Below are positions 10,905 through 22,838 of a DNA stretch of 64,000 nucleotides, one piece after another. A program made the position numbers and the translations under genes. The notes below the pieces were generated by a model. It did not search any database, was not told where the DNA came from, and saw only the letters and a program-made list of their open reading frames with translations. The stretch is from Phycomyces blakesleeanus NRRL 1555(-) (Eukaryota > Mucoromycota > Mucoromycetes > Mucorales > Phycomycetaceae), in NCBI RefSeq assembly GCF_001638985.1, contig NW_017265146.1:62001-126000 (forward strand), written 5' to 3'. The first letter of the stretch is position 1, and each line of letters begins with the position of its first letter.

Positions 10905-11949
10905 TCAACATGGTGTCCAAGATACAGGGACTCTGCCTTCAGAAATGTCAGCGATTTTAGAAAAGGCCGCAGGAGAGAGATCCAAAGAACCTATGATGTA
11001 TGTAATATAAATAAATAAAAAGACAATTTGTAGTCAAGTGTCTCTTTCACTTTGCTTACCTTGTTCACATCCCGGGCACTGTTTACATACATATATTGAA
11101 TTCCCCCCAAATGAGTTGATTTAATAATTAATAATCTCTTAATCTTATAGAGTTAATTTTTTTTTTGTATTGACTTTACCATGTCTTGAATTGTTACTTT
11201 TACTGTACCCAATTCACCTGTAACCTCGATACAGGCTCCACACACAGGGCTTTCATTAGGGTTTGCATACACACCATAGTCAACATGATTCTAATGAACA
11301 ACAATAGATTGTGTTTATTATTAGTAAATATATATAAAAATTAATCAGTACTACACTCCAGTCTACCACTCAATATGTCTATATGTATTTATTTAAATGT
11401 ATGTTTGTGTATACCAGTGCAACCACATAATCTTGGGCAGTGAATTGAGTTCCACATGCAGTGATTCCAACACCAGGATCTGTGTGTGCATTAATGTTAT
11501 TGTTATAATTAATAATTAATCATTTAATAATTTATTACTTATAAACAAACAAGCAAACAAAAAACTCAAAAAGACTTGCCATAGTATGTACCATCTCCTT
11601 CTCCACTAATATTAAAATCGCCTTCTGTAGCTGTTCCTGTACTCGAGCCTTTGTATTTTGTCTTGCCTACCGACGGTAATCCGAGTCGAGTACGGTACAA
11701 TTCATTCTTAAATACACCCAGGGTTCCAATAATGATAAACATGACCACAAAGACACCAAGAATTCCCGAAATTATCAGGCCAAGTCTGCCGTATCTGTAT
11801 CGATTGCTCAATCGAGTCCACAGTGTGGCTGGTGGGAGAGAAGAGTATGAGCCAGCCAGGATTCCGGTTGGTTTCTTTTCATTGGTGATAAATTGACGAT
11901 TCGAGTTGGAATCAATGATTTCGGAATGAATGTCGAGTGTTGATGACAT
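10905..11949 (-). CDS. Membrane-anchored expansin-like (double-psi beta-barrel) protein
   Basis: Five exons, most too short to stand out alone (11949-11580, 11479-11415, 11290-11180, 11078-11060, 10990-10905), give 216 residues. A cytosolic N-terminus of about 50 residues precedes one hydrophobic segment (LGLIISGILGVFVVMFIII) without a cleavage site, so a type II membrane protein is likely. After a Gly/Ser linker comes a barwin/RlpA-like barrel: GDGTYYDPGVGITACG, NHVDYGV, SPVCGACIEV, TIQDMCPGCEQGSLDLS and a Cys just before the stop. This order matches expansin-like or loosenin-like fungal proteins that loosen wall polysaccharide without hydrolysis. Only the barrel domain is present, with no carbohydrate-binding domain. 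Intron 1 must use a GC donor (GCAAGT) to rebuild the YYDPG motif. Function at the wall is inferred from the family. Confidence 0.85.
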
Positions 11950-12662
11950 TAATCTATTCTAATCTATTCTAACCTAATCTATTATAATCTAGTATATGCC
12001 TGTATATTAAACGAGAGGCAAGAAAGAAACAAAAGAAAAGAAAAGAAAAGAAAGAGAATATAAAGGTATGTTAATTATGGTGAACCTCTTCCATTCTTAT
12101 TCATTTATCTAATAAACTGTTAATATAACAAATATTCTTTTGGTGAGACACAATAGTTACACCTAATCCAACTCATTCAAGGCAAGCTTATAGTATTAAT
12201 TGTACTATTCCTATTAATTAATGTATTGATTTATGAATAATAAAGATCTGTATTTGACATGTCATTTTCTTTTTTTTTAAAAAAAAAAAAGATTAATATT
12301 CACATTTATGTATAAGATATATATATATATAAAAAATAAAAGAGTTTATTACTGAATGATGAAGATGATGGTAATGAGATGATAAGCAAAAAAAAAAAAG
12401 TAAAGAAAAATAATAAAGAAAATACAAAGAGAAAGAAAATAATAATAAGAGGTAAGAGATTTGGTTGCTATGGAAATCTAGTATAATTCAATGAATGAAT
12501 TATAAAAGAAAGAGAGAGAGAGAGAGAAAAGAGATATAAATAAGGGGTTTTGTAGGTAGAGGTTGATAGGTAAGGTAAAGTTTGATATGATAGGGATAAG
12601 GTAGGATAGGGCAAGTTAGACTCGATAATATATATATAAATATTTTTTTGGATTTGATTTCT
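11950..12662. other. Intergenic between expansin-like and desaturase genes
   Basis: No gene seen. It holds the promoter side of the expansin-like gene, including CTAATCTATT repeats at 11953-11990, a T9A12 palindrome near 12270-12290, a GA run near 12510, and purine-rich DNA leading into the desaturase 3' end. Confidence 0.55.
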
Positions 12663-14144
12663 TTACTCGTTCTCGTGCATAACCTCCATGCCGTTTCTCA
12701 GAACACCAACTCTCATCATGGTCAGCAAGTTACGGGCACCGTTGGAATGGCTGTAGACACCACCGTTAAAGGCAGTGGTCATGTCCTTGCCGATACCGCT
12801 GGAGATGTACTTTTCTCCTCCGGGGTGATCAAAGCCCTCGAGATCGTAGAGAATGCCCTCGATCAAGGTCCACTTCTTGTTCTCGTTGACGACAAGGTTC
12901 TGGTATTCCTTCCAGGTGAAGACAGGCAACTCGTGGATAGGTATGCCAAAGTCGAGACCACGCTTGGCAGCAAGGATCTTCTTTTCTTTCATCTGGACAA
13001 TTCCCTTGGAAACCTCGTTGGCAGGGAAGGTCTTCAAGTTGTAGGCGAGTCCGAGCCAGGAGCAAAGGATGATCAACCACTTGGTGGGGTCGTACTGGTA
13101 GTAGACAATGGCATTGCGGTAATCCTGAGGGAATTCGTGGTGGAAGTTGTGGTAGCCCTCACCCATGGTGGCAAAGGCAGTGATCCAGTGGTCGCGGGGA
13201 GTGTGGTGATCGTCAAAGGTGTCTTCGCCGAGGTAGTGAGCAAGACTGTTGACGCAAAAGGTAGCGTGGTGGACGACAATGAGGCGAATGACACCGGCAT
13301 AGAAGTAACCACCTCTGTAATCTCCCCAGCCGAGACCGGCAACGAGGGTAGGGAAAAGGAATCCCATAAAGAGGGCAAGGTAAGGGTAGTGACGGTGCTG
13401 GAAGTTAAGGATCTTGTCAGCCTTGAGATCGGCGACATCAGCGTAACCAATGCGGCTTCTGGGGCGAGTGACCAACATCCATCCCAAGTGGGAGAAGAAG
13501 AAGCCACGGTGAGCGCAATAGGGATCCTTGTCAGTGTCGGTCCATCTGTGGTGAGCACGGTGGCCGCGGGACCACCAGTAAGTAGAACCTTCGACAGCAC
13601 CAGTGCCGGCAGCACACAAAAGGATTCTCAGGGGAACGGTTGCGTTGTAAGCACGATGAGCCCAAAGTCTATGATAGCCTATTGAATTTTATTTTTACAA
13701 AATAAATTAGTAAACTTATCTATAGTAGACAGTAAAAATTTTATAGATATTCTTTTTTTTTTGTATGTAAATTATATAAATACAAATAATAATAATGTAA
13801 AAAGATTTTGTGTGTATATATTGTAATATAAAAATAATATTATAATAGATAGTAATAATTTGGAATAAATTGAACTCACCAGCAGTGATACCCAATCCAG
13901 TGATAAAGTAGTAAATGACTGCCCAGATAAGTGTCTTTGTCTGCAATTCTGTTGTGAAGATGCCATAAAGACCAATCAATGGAGTGCCGAGAAGAAGGAT
14001 CGATTGTGGCCAGTTGACATGTTTGTGCCAGTTTGAAGCGTTGGTGGGTTCATCAAACATGCATGGCAGTTCGGTCTTGGGCAATGGAGGCTTTGGTGCC
14101 TCCGACTGGGTGCGCTTGTAGAGCAGCGTCTCGGTCTCTGACAT
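12663..14144 (-). CDS. OLE1: Delta-9 acyl-CoA desaturase with C-terminal cytochrome b5 domain
   Basis: Two exons (14144-13880, 13678-12663) give 426 residues, near the usual fungal length. The intron splits a Gly codon just before the first histidine box. The three boxes are visible: HRLWAH (about residue 90), HRAHH (about 127) and HNFHH (about 263), with the membrane-spanning pairs expected between them. The C-terminal 100 residues form a cytochrome b5 domain with HPGG as first haem ligand site and VYSHSNGARNLL near the second. Known reaction: it inserts the first double bond into stearoyl- or palmitoyl-CoA at the ER, taking electrons through the fused b5 domain. GC content is clearly higher than the surroundings, as expected for a strongly expressed gene. 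A long open frame on the opposite strand is a codon-bias shadow. Confidence 0.95.
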
Positions 14145-14723
14145 TGATTGTGATTTAGAAGATCAAAGAAAGGGATCTACTTTATTTATTTTTTTGCTTT
14201 CTTTCGACAGGTGGGTAGATAAAAGAGAGAAAGAGAAAGAAGTAGTCTGGGGGGTTTTTTGACCTTGTCTTTATATCTGGGCCCTGAGGTGATTTGAAAC
14301 AAAGACTGGTAAAGACACAAAAAAAAACTCTTCTGTCAGATTATATTGGTGCCTTTATATTTGATTCGGAGAACACCAAGCCTTTCTTAGGCCGATAGGA
14401 AAAACCCAAAGATCATTGGCAATTTGTTGGGCCGGTGGGGGCGTCGTTGGGGTGATCCCACCCAATAGGATAGCTTTGCTGCCATTGTCCATTAAAGATT
14501 AAGCAACCAAATACCCAGGTTTAGGGTTGCTTATTCAGTCTATCCGACACTTGGAACATTGATAGAATTTAAGAATTGCAACCAAAAAAAAAGAAGAAGA
14601 AAAAAAGATTCTGTTCAATTGCACAATCAATTATTGGATTAGATCAATTTCTGAGCTTACTACAAATATATATATATATGTGTGTGTGTGCACTTTAAAC
14701 ATTTAATATTACTACAGTAAAAA

Positions 14724-14799
14724 GGAGGGGATTTAGAGGGTGATTTTGAAAAAAAAAAAAAAGATACCAAGTTTTTAGATTACCCTCTAAATCCCCTCC
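14724..14799. repeat. Perfect 18-bp inverted repeat, 40-base loop
   Basis: Arms at 14724-14741 (GGAGGGGATTTAGAGGGT) and 14782-14799 are exact reverse complements. The loop is A/T-rich. It sits in the 1.27-kb divergent spacer between the desaturase and the Ish1-like gene, about 580 bases upstream of the desaturase start. It could be a regulatory site pair, a hairpin or a tiny transposon relic. The rest of this spacer (14145-15414) holds microsatellites and no gene. Confidence 0.8.
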
Positions 14800-15414
14800 C
14801 TCAATTAATGTGTGTGTGTTCATTCGTCTGTGTGTAGTGTCTCTTTCCCTATATATTTATGTGTGCACAGAGGAAGAAGAAGAAAAAAATGCCTTGATTT
14901 ATTTACTTTATACAAATATGCTTATATGTATAAAATAGATCTAAAGAGTATATCAAATGTAAAAGAAAAGTTCTTTATTAAACACAGTAAATGTACTGTT
15001 TTATCAGTACAAGTCATTTGGAATCTATTGACTCGATTGGATCAAAGCCTCTTTTTTTTTTTGCATGTTTATCAATATAAAAGAAAATGATAATAATGAC
15101 AATAATAATAATCCGATATTGCTACAAGGGCTATTTTTTGCCTTTTGCCTTGAATAGCATTCCTTCTACCCTTTTCTTATATTATTGAAACCCAGTGGTA
15201 GTTTAAAGAAGAAAAGAGTTTCATCACTGTGATTTCATTTCAATTTGATTCAATTTGAATCAATTCACTTACTTATTATACCTTTTCACTTTTAATTCAA
15301 GTATTATAATTAACAAATAAAATAAAATAAAAAGGTTAGGGCTTTATTTTGTTTATTTATTTTGATTACTATTTCTTATCGTTCTTTCTTTCTCTTATTG
15401 TCCCCAACATAATC

Positions 15415-17135
15415 ATGAACCTCTTTAAGAGATATTGGTTAGCAATATGTCTAACCATCGCACTATTGTCTGTTATTGATGTAACATGCTCCACAGTTAC
15501 CAAATGTAAGTCATTAATATAAATAAAAACTAGATTATATATAGTAATTACAATACATACATATAAAATAAAATAAAAATAAAAGCTCCCAAAAAGTGGC
15601 GTCGTTTTTTACAAGGCAAACAACATCAAATTAAACAACTGACGTGTATTTGGGTACCTTATTTTATATATATATATATATATATTTAGCTGTGCCTACT
15701 CCAAAGGATATTCTACGTTGGACAAGGTATCAGCTAAGCTCGTATCTAGATACACACAAGATATTATATGACAAACATGCCGACGACGCAAGTTTGATCG
15801 ACACCGTCAAGGCCTACAAGGATGCTGCGGAATCCAATGCGAAATTCTTTGGTGAGAGAGTAGAAGGAATCGTGGACGGCATCAAGATCCAACTCGAGAA
15901 AGAAAGTGGTCTTAAGAAGGTAGCTGGAGAGGCACTCTTGTCACATCTGCAGCACATCCTGCGTCGATTAGAATTAAAAGGCGAGCTGTCCTGGGACCGT
16001 GTCCAGGACGAGCTTGAGCAGAAGCAGGTCGAGTTTATCAAGCATCGAATCATGACAGATGCTCAGTGGAAGAAGTTTGTCCTCGATGTTTCGCAATCAT
16101 TCCAGAATCAGACATGGTACCAAAAGCTGTCAGGAAAATACCCAACAGATTTCAACACGGCATCTTCCTCGCTTCACAAGTGGCTGCACAAGATTGGAAA
16201 TCGACTAGCGGCCCGAAAGGACATGACGCACGATCAAATATTCGAGATTCTAGATCATATCAAGCAGGCCGTCGTATCAAATGACACAAACACGCTAGGC
16301 GATAAAACATGGCTTGAAGAGCTGGCCCATCGGATAGAATCAATGCCCGAGGTCGCAAAGGAAAATGTGCAGTCCATTGTGGATTCGATTGAGCAAGACA
16401 TCACTGCCTTTAAGATATTCGCATCGGACTATATCCAGAACACCATCCAAGAGACCAACCAGGCAGCCATAGATATCAAGGATTCTGTAAAGAGCTACCT
16501 TGATTCTGTCCGACACCGTTTCCACTGGGTTCTTCACAATGTTGAGTCATTCATCGCACCTCATCTGTGGCCCATTCAATCCCATGAAAAATGTATGTAT
16601 CAAATCCTAATTTTTTTTATTATTATTTCTTTACCCCCCTTCCCCAATTTTTGGACACTTTATTAATAATATTAATTAATCTCTAGTCAAGAACTCCAGG
16701 GCACCTTTTACAACCACCATAACCTCTGCAAAGGTCATTTCTACTGTCCTGACCCTGTCGACCACATCAACTGCTCCGATTGGGGCCGTTGTTCCTACTC
16801 CAATTGGGTCTACAGACTTGGGTTGCAAGCGTACCTTTGCAAACTACTGGTATGATGTCTCCTGGGATGCCCTTCGTCAGCTAGGCTACACAGAAGTTCA
16901 GATCAACTGGATCCAGCGTAATCTGGCGTTGGCTTTCCAGAACAGCAACCTGCCTATGACAGACGAGCGCATTGATCAGGCTTTGGAACTCATAAGAATC
17001 TATCTGACCAGCAATCAGGTGGAACCCCCGCATGGGATCCGATCTCAGATTGAAAAAATCAGACAATTGTTCACCAAATGGACGCATCTCAAGTGTGAAA
17101 AAGATTCAAACAACCAATACATCTTTAATCATTAA
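15415..17135 (+). CDS. Secreted Ish1/Msc1-like protein
   Basis: Four exons (15415-15505, 15586-15645, 15690-16592, 16687-17135) give 500 residues; all introns are phase 1. The first 25 or so residues are a signal peptide (basic MNLFKRYW, then hydrophobic LAICLTIALLSVI). The body is helical, with several tryptophan-led units such as LRWTRYQLSSYLDTHKI, TWYQKLSG, WLHKIGNRL and YWYDVSWDALRQLGY, resembling the repeat of fungal Ish1/Msc1 stress and nuclear-envelope proteins. A Thr/Ser/Pro stretch (about residues 355-395) precedes the last unit. Exon 2 is exactly 60 bases and phase-symmetric, so it could be skipped without frame change. Family assignment rests on the repeat pattern and is moderate; function would be in the ER lumen, envelope or outside the cell. 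Confidence 0.65.
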
Positions 17136-18419
17136 ACTTCTTTGACTTGATTTTTTTTTCTTTTCTCTCTTTTTCTCTTTACACACACATACACACCTTT
17201 TATATATACATATACATATATAAATACAAGTAGTTGTATGTGCAGTGTTGTATGTGCTATATGTATATAAATATATATATTTTGTTACCTTTTCTTTTTT
17301 CATTAAATAATAAATAAAATTACAAAATATTATTATGTATGACTATCTATGTATGACTAAGATTATTGTTGTGTGTGTGTATGCCTTTTGGTCAATAAAT
17401 ATTAGTATTATTTTATGGCTTTAAACCCTTTATTTCTCTATCTTAAACTCTTGCATATACGCCATATATAGGATTGTTGTTTTGATGTATAGGTTAAAGA
17501 AGAAGAATATAGGCTGAGTTATTTTGCCCCCAACTGTCGGGGACTTGGCAAACCACAAAATTCGGTGGTTTAAGATTTGAACAAGGAGTGTGGGTATAGA
17601 TAGATGTGGGTAATGGGTCGTTTATATGAATGTGGCTATGAATGTGGCTATGGCTATGGCTATGGCTATGGCTATAGCTCTTGATGTATAATTTTTATAT
17701 TCTATTATTATATAATACAATTCAATTCAATTCAATTCAATTCAATATAATTAAATAATATTATATAAAAAAATAAGAAAGGGTTATTGTTACACGTCAT
17801 GCTGATCTATCCGGTTATTTTTGTATTGATTTCTACATTGCTATCTTTGACTACTTGTATTACCCTAATGTTGGGGTGGTAAAATGAGTTCAATAAGATA
17901 TAGACCATTTCGCATTAGTATTATCTATTACAACAAACTAGGCATTTTGTAATCATCATCCCACTTGACATTAAATTTTATTTTATTTTATTTTTAAGAA
18001 AAATTAACAAGAAATTATTGGTTTCAAAAAAAAAAGAAAAAAAAAGAAAAGAGCCAAGAAATCAAACCAACCATTTAACTCAATGTAGTTTCAAATATGT
18101 ATATAATAGACATGTATTCATTTGAAACAAAAAAATAAAAATAAAATAAAAACAAGCTAGGAGGGAAAATGATATAAAGCGCCACCTGAATAAGCAGACA
18201 GACAAACACACTTCTTTAGATCAAATTTGTTTCAAAAAATTTCATAGTCCTAATACAAGGAAAAAAGATTTATCGAGTTAGTCGATTGTCACTTTCATAA
18301 AAATGATTGGTCGAAAGGCAAAAATGATTGGCAGAAATTTTAAAAAAAAACTAAATGTCACAAGCTCGATTCTTTTTATTTTGTTATCTATTAATTTTAT
18401 TTTATTTTTTTTATGAAGA
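17136..18419. other. Intergenic with short tandem repeats
   Basis: No gene seen. It contains a GGCTAT hexamer repeat (17635-17680), a TTCAA pentamer repeat (17720-17745) and duplicated AAAAATGATTGG motifs near 18300-18330. Confidence 0.55.
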
Positions 18420-19650
18420 TTAACAAGACAACATTTATAATGAGCAAGGAGGAATCGTTTACCTTCCGATGAAGGATGTTCTTACATAAAATTGATGACC
18501 CGAATATAATTCTTAAAACAATTATTAGACAGAAAACCTATTCAAGTGTTAAACGTCCGGAGAAAAAAAAAAGACTGTTGAAGAGTCTTCTCTTAAAATA
18601 ATCAAAGACTTAAAGTACCAGATTCGAATAGACCATACAAAAAATTATAGCGACTTTACCAGAGAGACGTTTATAGATCGTATGATTGAAAAGCCTGAAG
18701 AACGTGGGTTGGGTGACCAAGGTTGCAAATGTCCCTAAATATCAATTATCGCATTGTGTTAAGATGGTGAGATAGCTATAAAGAAACAAAGGAGATCCCA
18801 TCTAAGAAATCCAAAGAAAGCAAGTAGCCCTAATAGCTCGTTCACTACTAAACATTAACGAGTATCTACAGGGTCTTATTGGATAATGATCCTCAACTAT
18901 TTTCGGTTGATATTATGAAAAGTTTGACTAAACAATTTGAAGGCTTCACTATCAAAAAACCATTGTTTGAACCTGAAATAAGAAATTCACCGGAAAATAT
19001 GGAGACGAGATTTGAGTGGTTTATGAAATGGAAGAACTTTAATCTTGGTTCTTACAAAGAATTGTGTTTTCATTAATAAAGCCGGATTTCAGATTGACAT
19101 GAGAAATAATTAGGCAAGATCACAAAAAAAGGGCAACCCTGATATAGTAAAACGACCGACAACTAGAGCAATAACACATACTATTATTGGTCCTATCCAT
19201 TCATCTAGTGTTGTTCATTTTGTGATAAAAAAGACTTCCACCAAGAAAAGAAAAGCAATGTATTAGTAAAAAAAAAAGAGAGAGAGAATCGTAGCTGAGG
19301 TTGATATAGAGGATCCAGAGTTTGAAGATCCTACTGATAATAAACCAGTAGTAAAAGGCATGATTACTGCGCATTTCGTTACAGTCATGAATGCACTTCT
19401 TGATCTAATGAACCTTGATGAAAATTTGAAGGGAAATTATATTGTAATGGATAACGCCTCAATTCAAAAATACCAAGCCAATGATACGAAAAATTGAACG
19501 CAGAGATAAATTGATGTACTTACCTCTGTACTCACCTGAATTGAATCCTATTGAACAGTTCTGGGGAGTAGTCAAAAGTAAAATGAAGTTTGATCGAATT
19601 TCTGATGCCTGCAATGATGTCCTTATCAACGATCGTATATGATTAACTTT
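18420..19650 (+). pseudogene. Decayed DDE (Tc1/mariner-like) transposase
   Basis: Coding traces run left to right in shifting frames. The longest open piece (18879-19073) reads MDNDPQLFSVDIMKSLTKQF and later RFEWFMKWKNFNLGSYKELCF, which normally leads into the first catalytic Asp; here the next residues are HxxNKAGF-like and the Asp is lost. Further on, VVKGMITAHFVTVMNALL and YIVMDNASIQK (second Asp kept) appear near 19350-19470, and YSPELNPIEQFWGVVKSK near 19530-19580 holds the third acidic residue. Multiple stops and frameshifts are present. No clear terminal repeats were found, so element ends are unknown. It belongs to a different lineage from the transposase at 633-1695. Confidence 0.85.
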
Positions 19651-20464
19651 AGCGCCAAATTTAATTACTTGACATGAAGACATCCTGTCAAAGCAAAAAG
19701 TAACTTCTTTGATTTTCTAATTTAGTTTACTTACTTATCATATTGAATCCTATTTTTGAATATATATATATATTGATAAAATATTCCCACATACATACAT
19801 ATATAGAGGTTTACCTACAGAATAAACCAATCATTCATGGTTCCTTTCTTCACTTACACACATCCATCTTTATTTCAATTAAAGCAATGTGCTACAGTTA
19901 TGCAACTTTTATTTATTTATTTTTGAGTGGAAAAATAACTCATTTTTATTTTTCTGTAGCTTGCAAATCATATACCCTAAACGGTTGTATATTTCTTTGT
20001 GTGTAGAATAGTGAAACGATTTCCTGGCTCGGGCCTGAGCAGCCTGTCCGTAGGAAAAGATGTGGGCTTTTACCCTAATAATCTCTAAATTTATTGTAAC
20101 ACCTACATGAAGTAGGATACGAAACAGGGTCCACTGACCATCTTGATAAAATCAGCCCTTTTTCCTTTTATTTTATTATAATAAGCTAACTTGAGAAAAT
20201 CATAAAGGAAAAACAAAGAGAAATAAGGACAACAATTGGCCAAGACTTTAGCTGACAGTACTGATTAAAGACCCAAGTGCTGTAGTAATGCTGATTGCTA
20301 CTTTTGCATTTACTTAACGGGGTTTTAAATAGCACTTGTCTACTTCTTGCAAAGGTGTGTGTGACTTGCTATCATGCACAAGCCACGCTTATTTTCTTGA
20401 AGATCCCGAGAAAAAAATGGAAATGTTGCATGCCACATTTGTAAAGCCATTAAGACAAGAAAGC
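19651..20464. other. Spacer before NOC4, no separate gene seen
   Basis: The last part (from about 20336) stays open in frame with NOC4 exon 1 and contains an in-frame ATG at 20417, giving 16 extra residues if used. Confidence 0.5.
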
Positions 20465-21926
20465 ATGCCACAGCCCATTAAAAAGAGAAAAAGAGGATCA
20501 GCTGTACGATATATAAATACCTTTTAATTTTTTTAAATTTTTTACTTCTTCTTATTGTTATATTACTATCTACCTATATATATATATATTTATATATCTC
20601 TCTCACATTTTTTTATAAACTCAACAATATTATATATATATGTGTGTAATATTAAGATATGAATTTGTAAATGTAGATTGATGCCAAGGCTGCTCGCAAT
20701 CAGATCAAGAAGCTTGAAGCCGATCTGTCTGACAAGACGAACCTGAACAACATTGTCACCATTCTCGAATTCACCCACGATGAGGATGCACAGACAGCCC
20801 ACGCAGCTATCCACGCCCTCCACCGTGTTTTCACAAAGTTACTGATGAATGGCGACCTCAAGAAACCAAAGACACAAGACACCTCACCTAAAGCCAAGGT
20901 CTCATTGTGGTTGCGTGAGCAGTACATCGAATATCTCAACCATGTTCGCTCGCTTATTTCCAACGAAGAACCTGGACTTCAGGTCCCAGCTCTCAATATC
21001 CTCATGAGCTTGTTGAGAACAGAATCCGAATTTGCATTTATGGAATCAAACCAATACTCATTCCCCAACAGCTTCTATGGTCTTCTTGTCGACGCTATCA
21101 TCAGAAACCCAAACTTCAGTCGTCCTCTTTTCGCTGCCTTTGTGGATAAATATGTCAATGTATACGATGATCTCAGACACTACTTTTACAAGGATGCTGC
21201 GTAAGTGTTTTATATATGGATATGAAGTATATGTGTATGTATGTATTTATAGAAGAGGAGGAGGAGGAGGATAGTCAGACTAAAACAATTATACGCAAGA
21301 ACTTTTTTTTTCTCTCATTATTATTGGTTATTTATTTATTTATTTATTTATTTGGGGAGGTTTGTATAGTGAGATTATGGAGGCTGAATTGAAAAAGACC
21401 GAAAAGCAAACACCAACCAAGAAGAAGTTAAAGGGACCTTCTACCGATGAACAGGCAATCATGGCACAGAATGTATTCAGCATTTTGGACGCCATCAAAT
21501 CCATGCCAACCGAAGAATCCGAAATCGATGAATTCTGGACCCAGAATCCCGAAGGAGAAAAGGAGGATAAGGATGGTGATAATGAGGGAGAATTTGGAGA
21601 AGATGACGATAACCTTGAAGATGTCATTGGTGGAGGTCTTTCTGGAGATGAAGGAGAAGAAGAGACGACCAGAAAATTAACCAAAAAAGAAAGAAAGGCA
21701 AAACATCCTCTTTTACAACTCAAGGTTCACAAGCGTAGTTTCTCCCTCTGCTGGATTGCGATGCTCAAATTGCCACTTACAGAGGAGATCTACAAAAAGA
21801 CACTTTTGGTTCTTCACAAGCGAGTACTGCCGCACATGGCTGAACCCAAGATGTTGATGGACTTTTTGACCGATTCTTACAACCAAGGTATGTTTCTTTT
21901 TATCATTATCATTATGTTATTCCAAG

Positions 21927-21963
<37 letters not shown>

Positions 21964-22802
21964 TTATTTATGTTGTGTATGTGTATGTGTGTGTGCGTGT
22001 GTTTGTACATGTGTTTATAGGTGGCTCTATCAGTTTACTTGCTCTCAATGGTCTATTTACCTTGATTACAGAACACAACTTGGATTACCCTGATTTCTAC
22101 CAAAAGCTGTACAACCTGTTGGATCGTGATATTCTCCATGTCAAATACCGCTCTCGATTCTTCCGTTTACTAGACATTTTCTTGGCTTCTGCGTAAGTAA
22201 AGACCTCAACTTGTACACATAAATATTGTTAATTAATTAATGAACTAATTATTTTTTTTATAATAATATAGTTACCTTCCTGCTGGCTTGATTGCATCCT
22301 TCATCAAACGTTTGGCACGGTTATCACTTACCGCACCACCTGCAGCCAGTGTGATCGTCATTCCATTCATCTACAATCTTCTCCAACGCCATCCTATCTG
22401 CATGAAGCTCATCCATACCAACTCAGCAGTTGGAGAACGTGAGGATCCTTTTGTGTACGAAGAAAAGAGTCCCTATGAGTGCAAAGCGCTTGAATCATCG
22501 CTTTGGGAAATGGATACTTTGGCAGAGCACTACTATGCAAATGTATCAACATTAGCAAAGATATTCAAAGAACAATTTAGAAAGCCAAAGTACAACATGG
22601 AAGACTTTTTGGATCACACATATGCTACAGTAAGTGAAATATGAATCTTGTTCTATTGCGCATATACACACACACATGGAATTAGTTTGCTAATAATGGT
22701 AAATGTTTTCTTTTAAAGTTCTTCAAAAATGAGATGGATCGTAAGCGGAAAAAGGAGCCTGCTATGGGTATTGACAAGCCTACTACCTGTACATGGTCTA
22801 TC

Positions 22803-22805
<3 letters not shown>
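20465..22805 (+). CDS. NOC4: Nucleolar complex protein 4 (CBF/Mak21 family)
   Basis: Six exons (20465-20503, 20677-21200, 21370-21887, 22021-22192, 22272-22629, 22719-22805) give 565 residues, close to yeast Noc4. The N-terminus is basic (MPQPIKKRKRG). Helical repeats follow, then an acidic stretch (EGEKEDKDGDNEGEFGEDDD) and the CBF/Mak21 domain: KRSFSLCWIAMLKLPL, LALNGLFTLITEHNLDYPDFY, RSRFFRLLDIFLAS, SLTAPPAASVIVIPFIYNLL and a C-terminal SSLWEMDTLAEHYY. Known role: Noc4 pairs with Nop14 in the small-subunit processome for 18S rRNA maturation. The start is ambiguous: an in-frame ATG lies 48 bases upstream at 20417. I prefer 20465 because the basic motif typical of nucleolar proteins then opens the protein. 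Confidence 0.93.

Positions 22806-22838
<33 letters not shown>

Noticed and set aside
12648..13685. 345-codon open frame on the plus strand
   Set aside because: It mirrors the desaturase exon on the opposite strand; its Val/Gly-rich composition follows from biased codon use there.
19743..20006. 87-codon plus-strand ORF
   Set aside because: Low-complexity Tyr/Ile/His text from AT repeats without domain signs.
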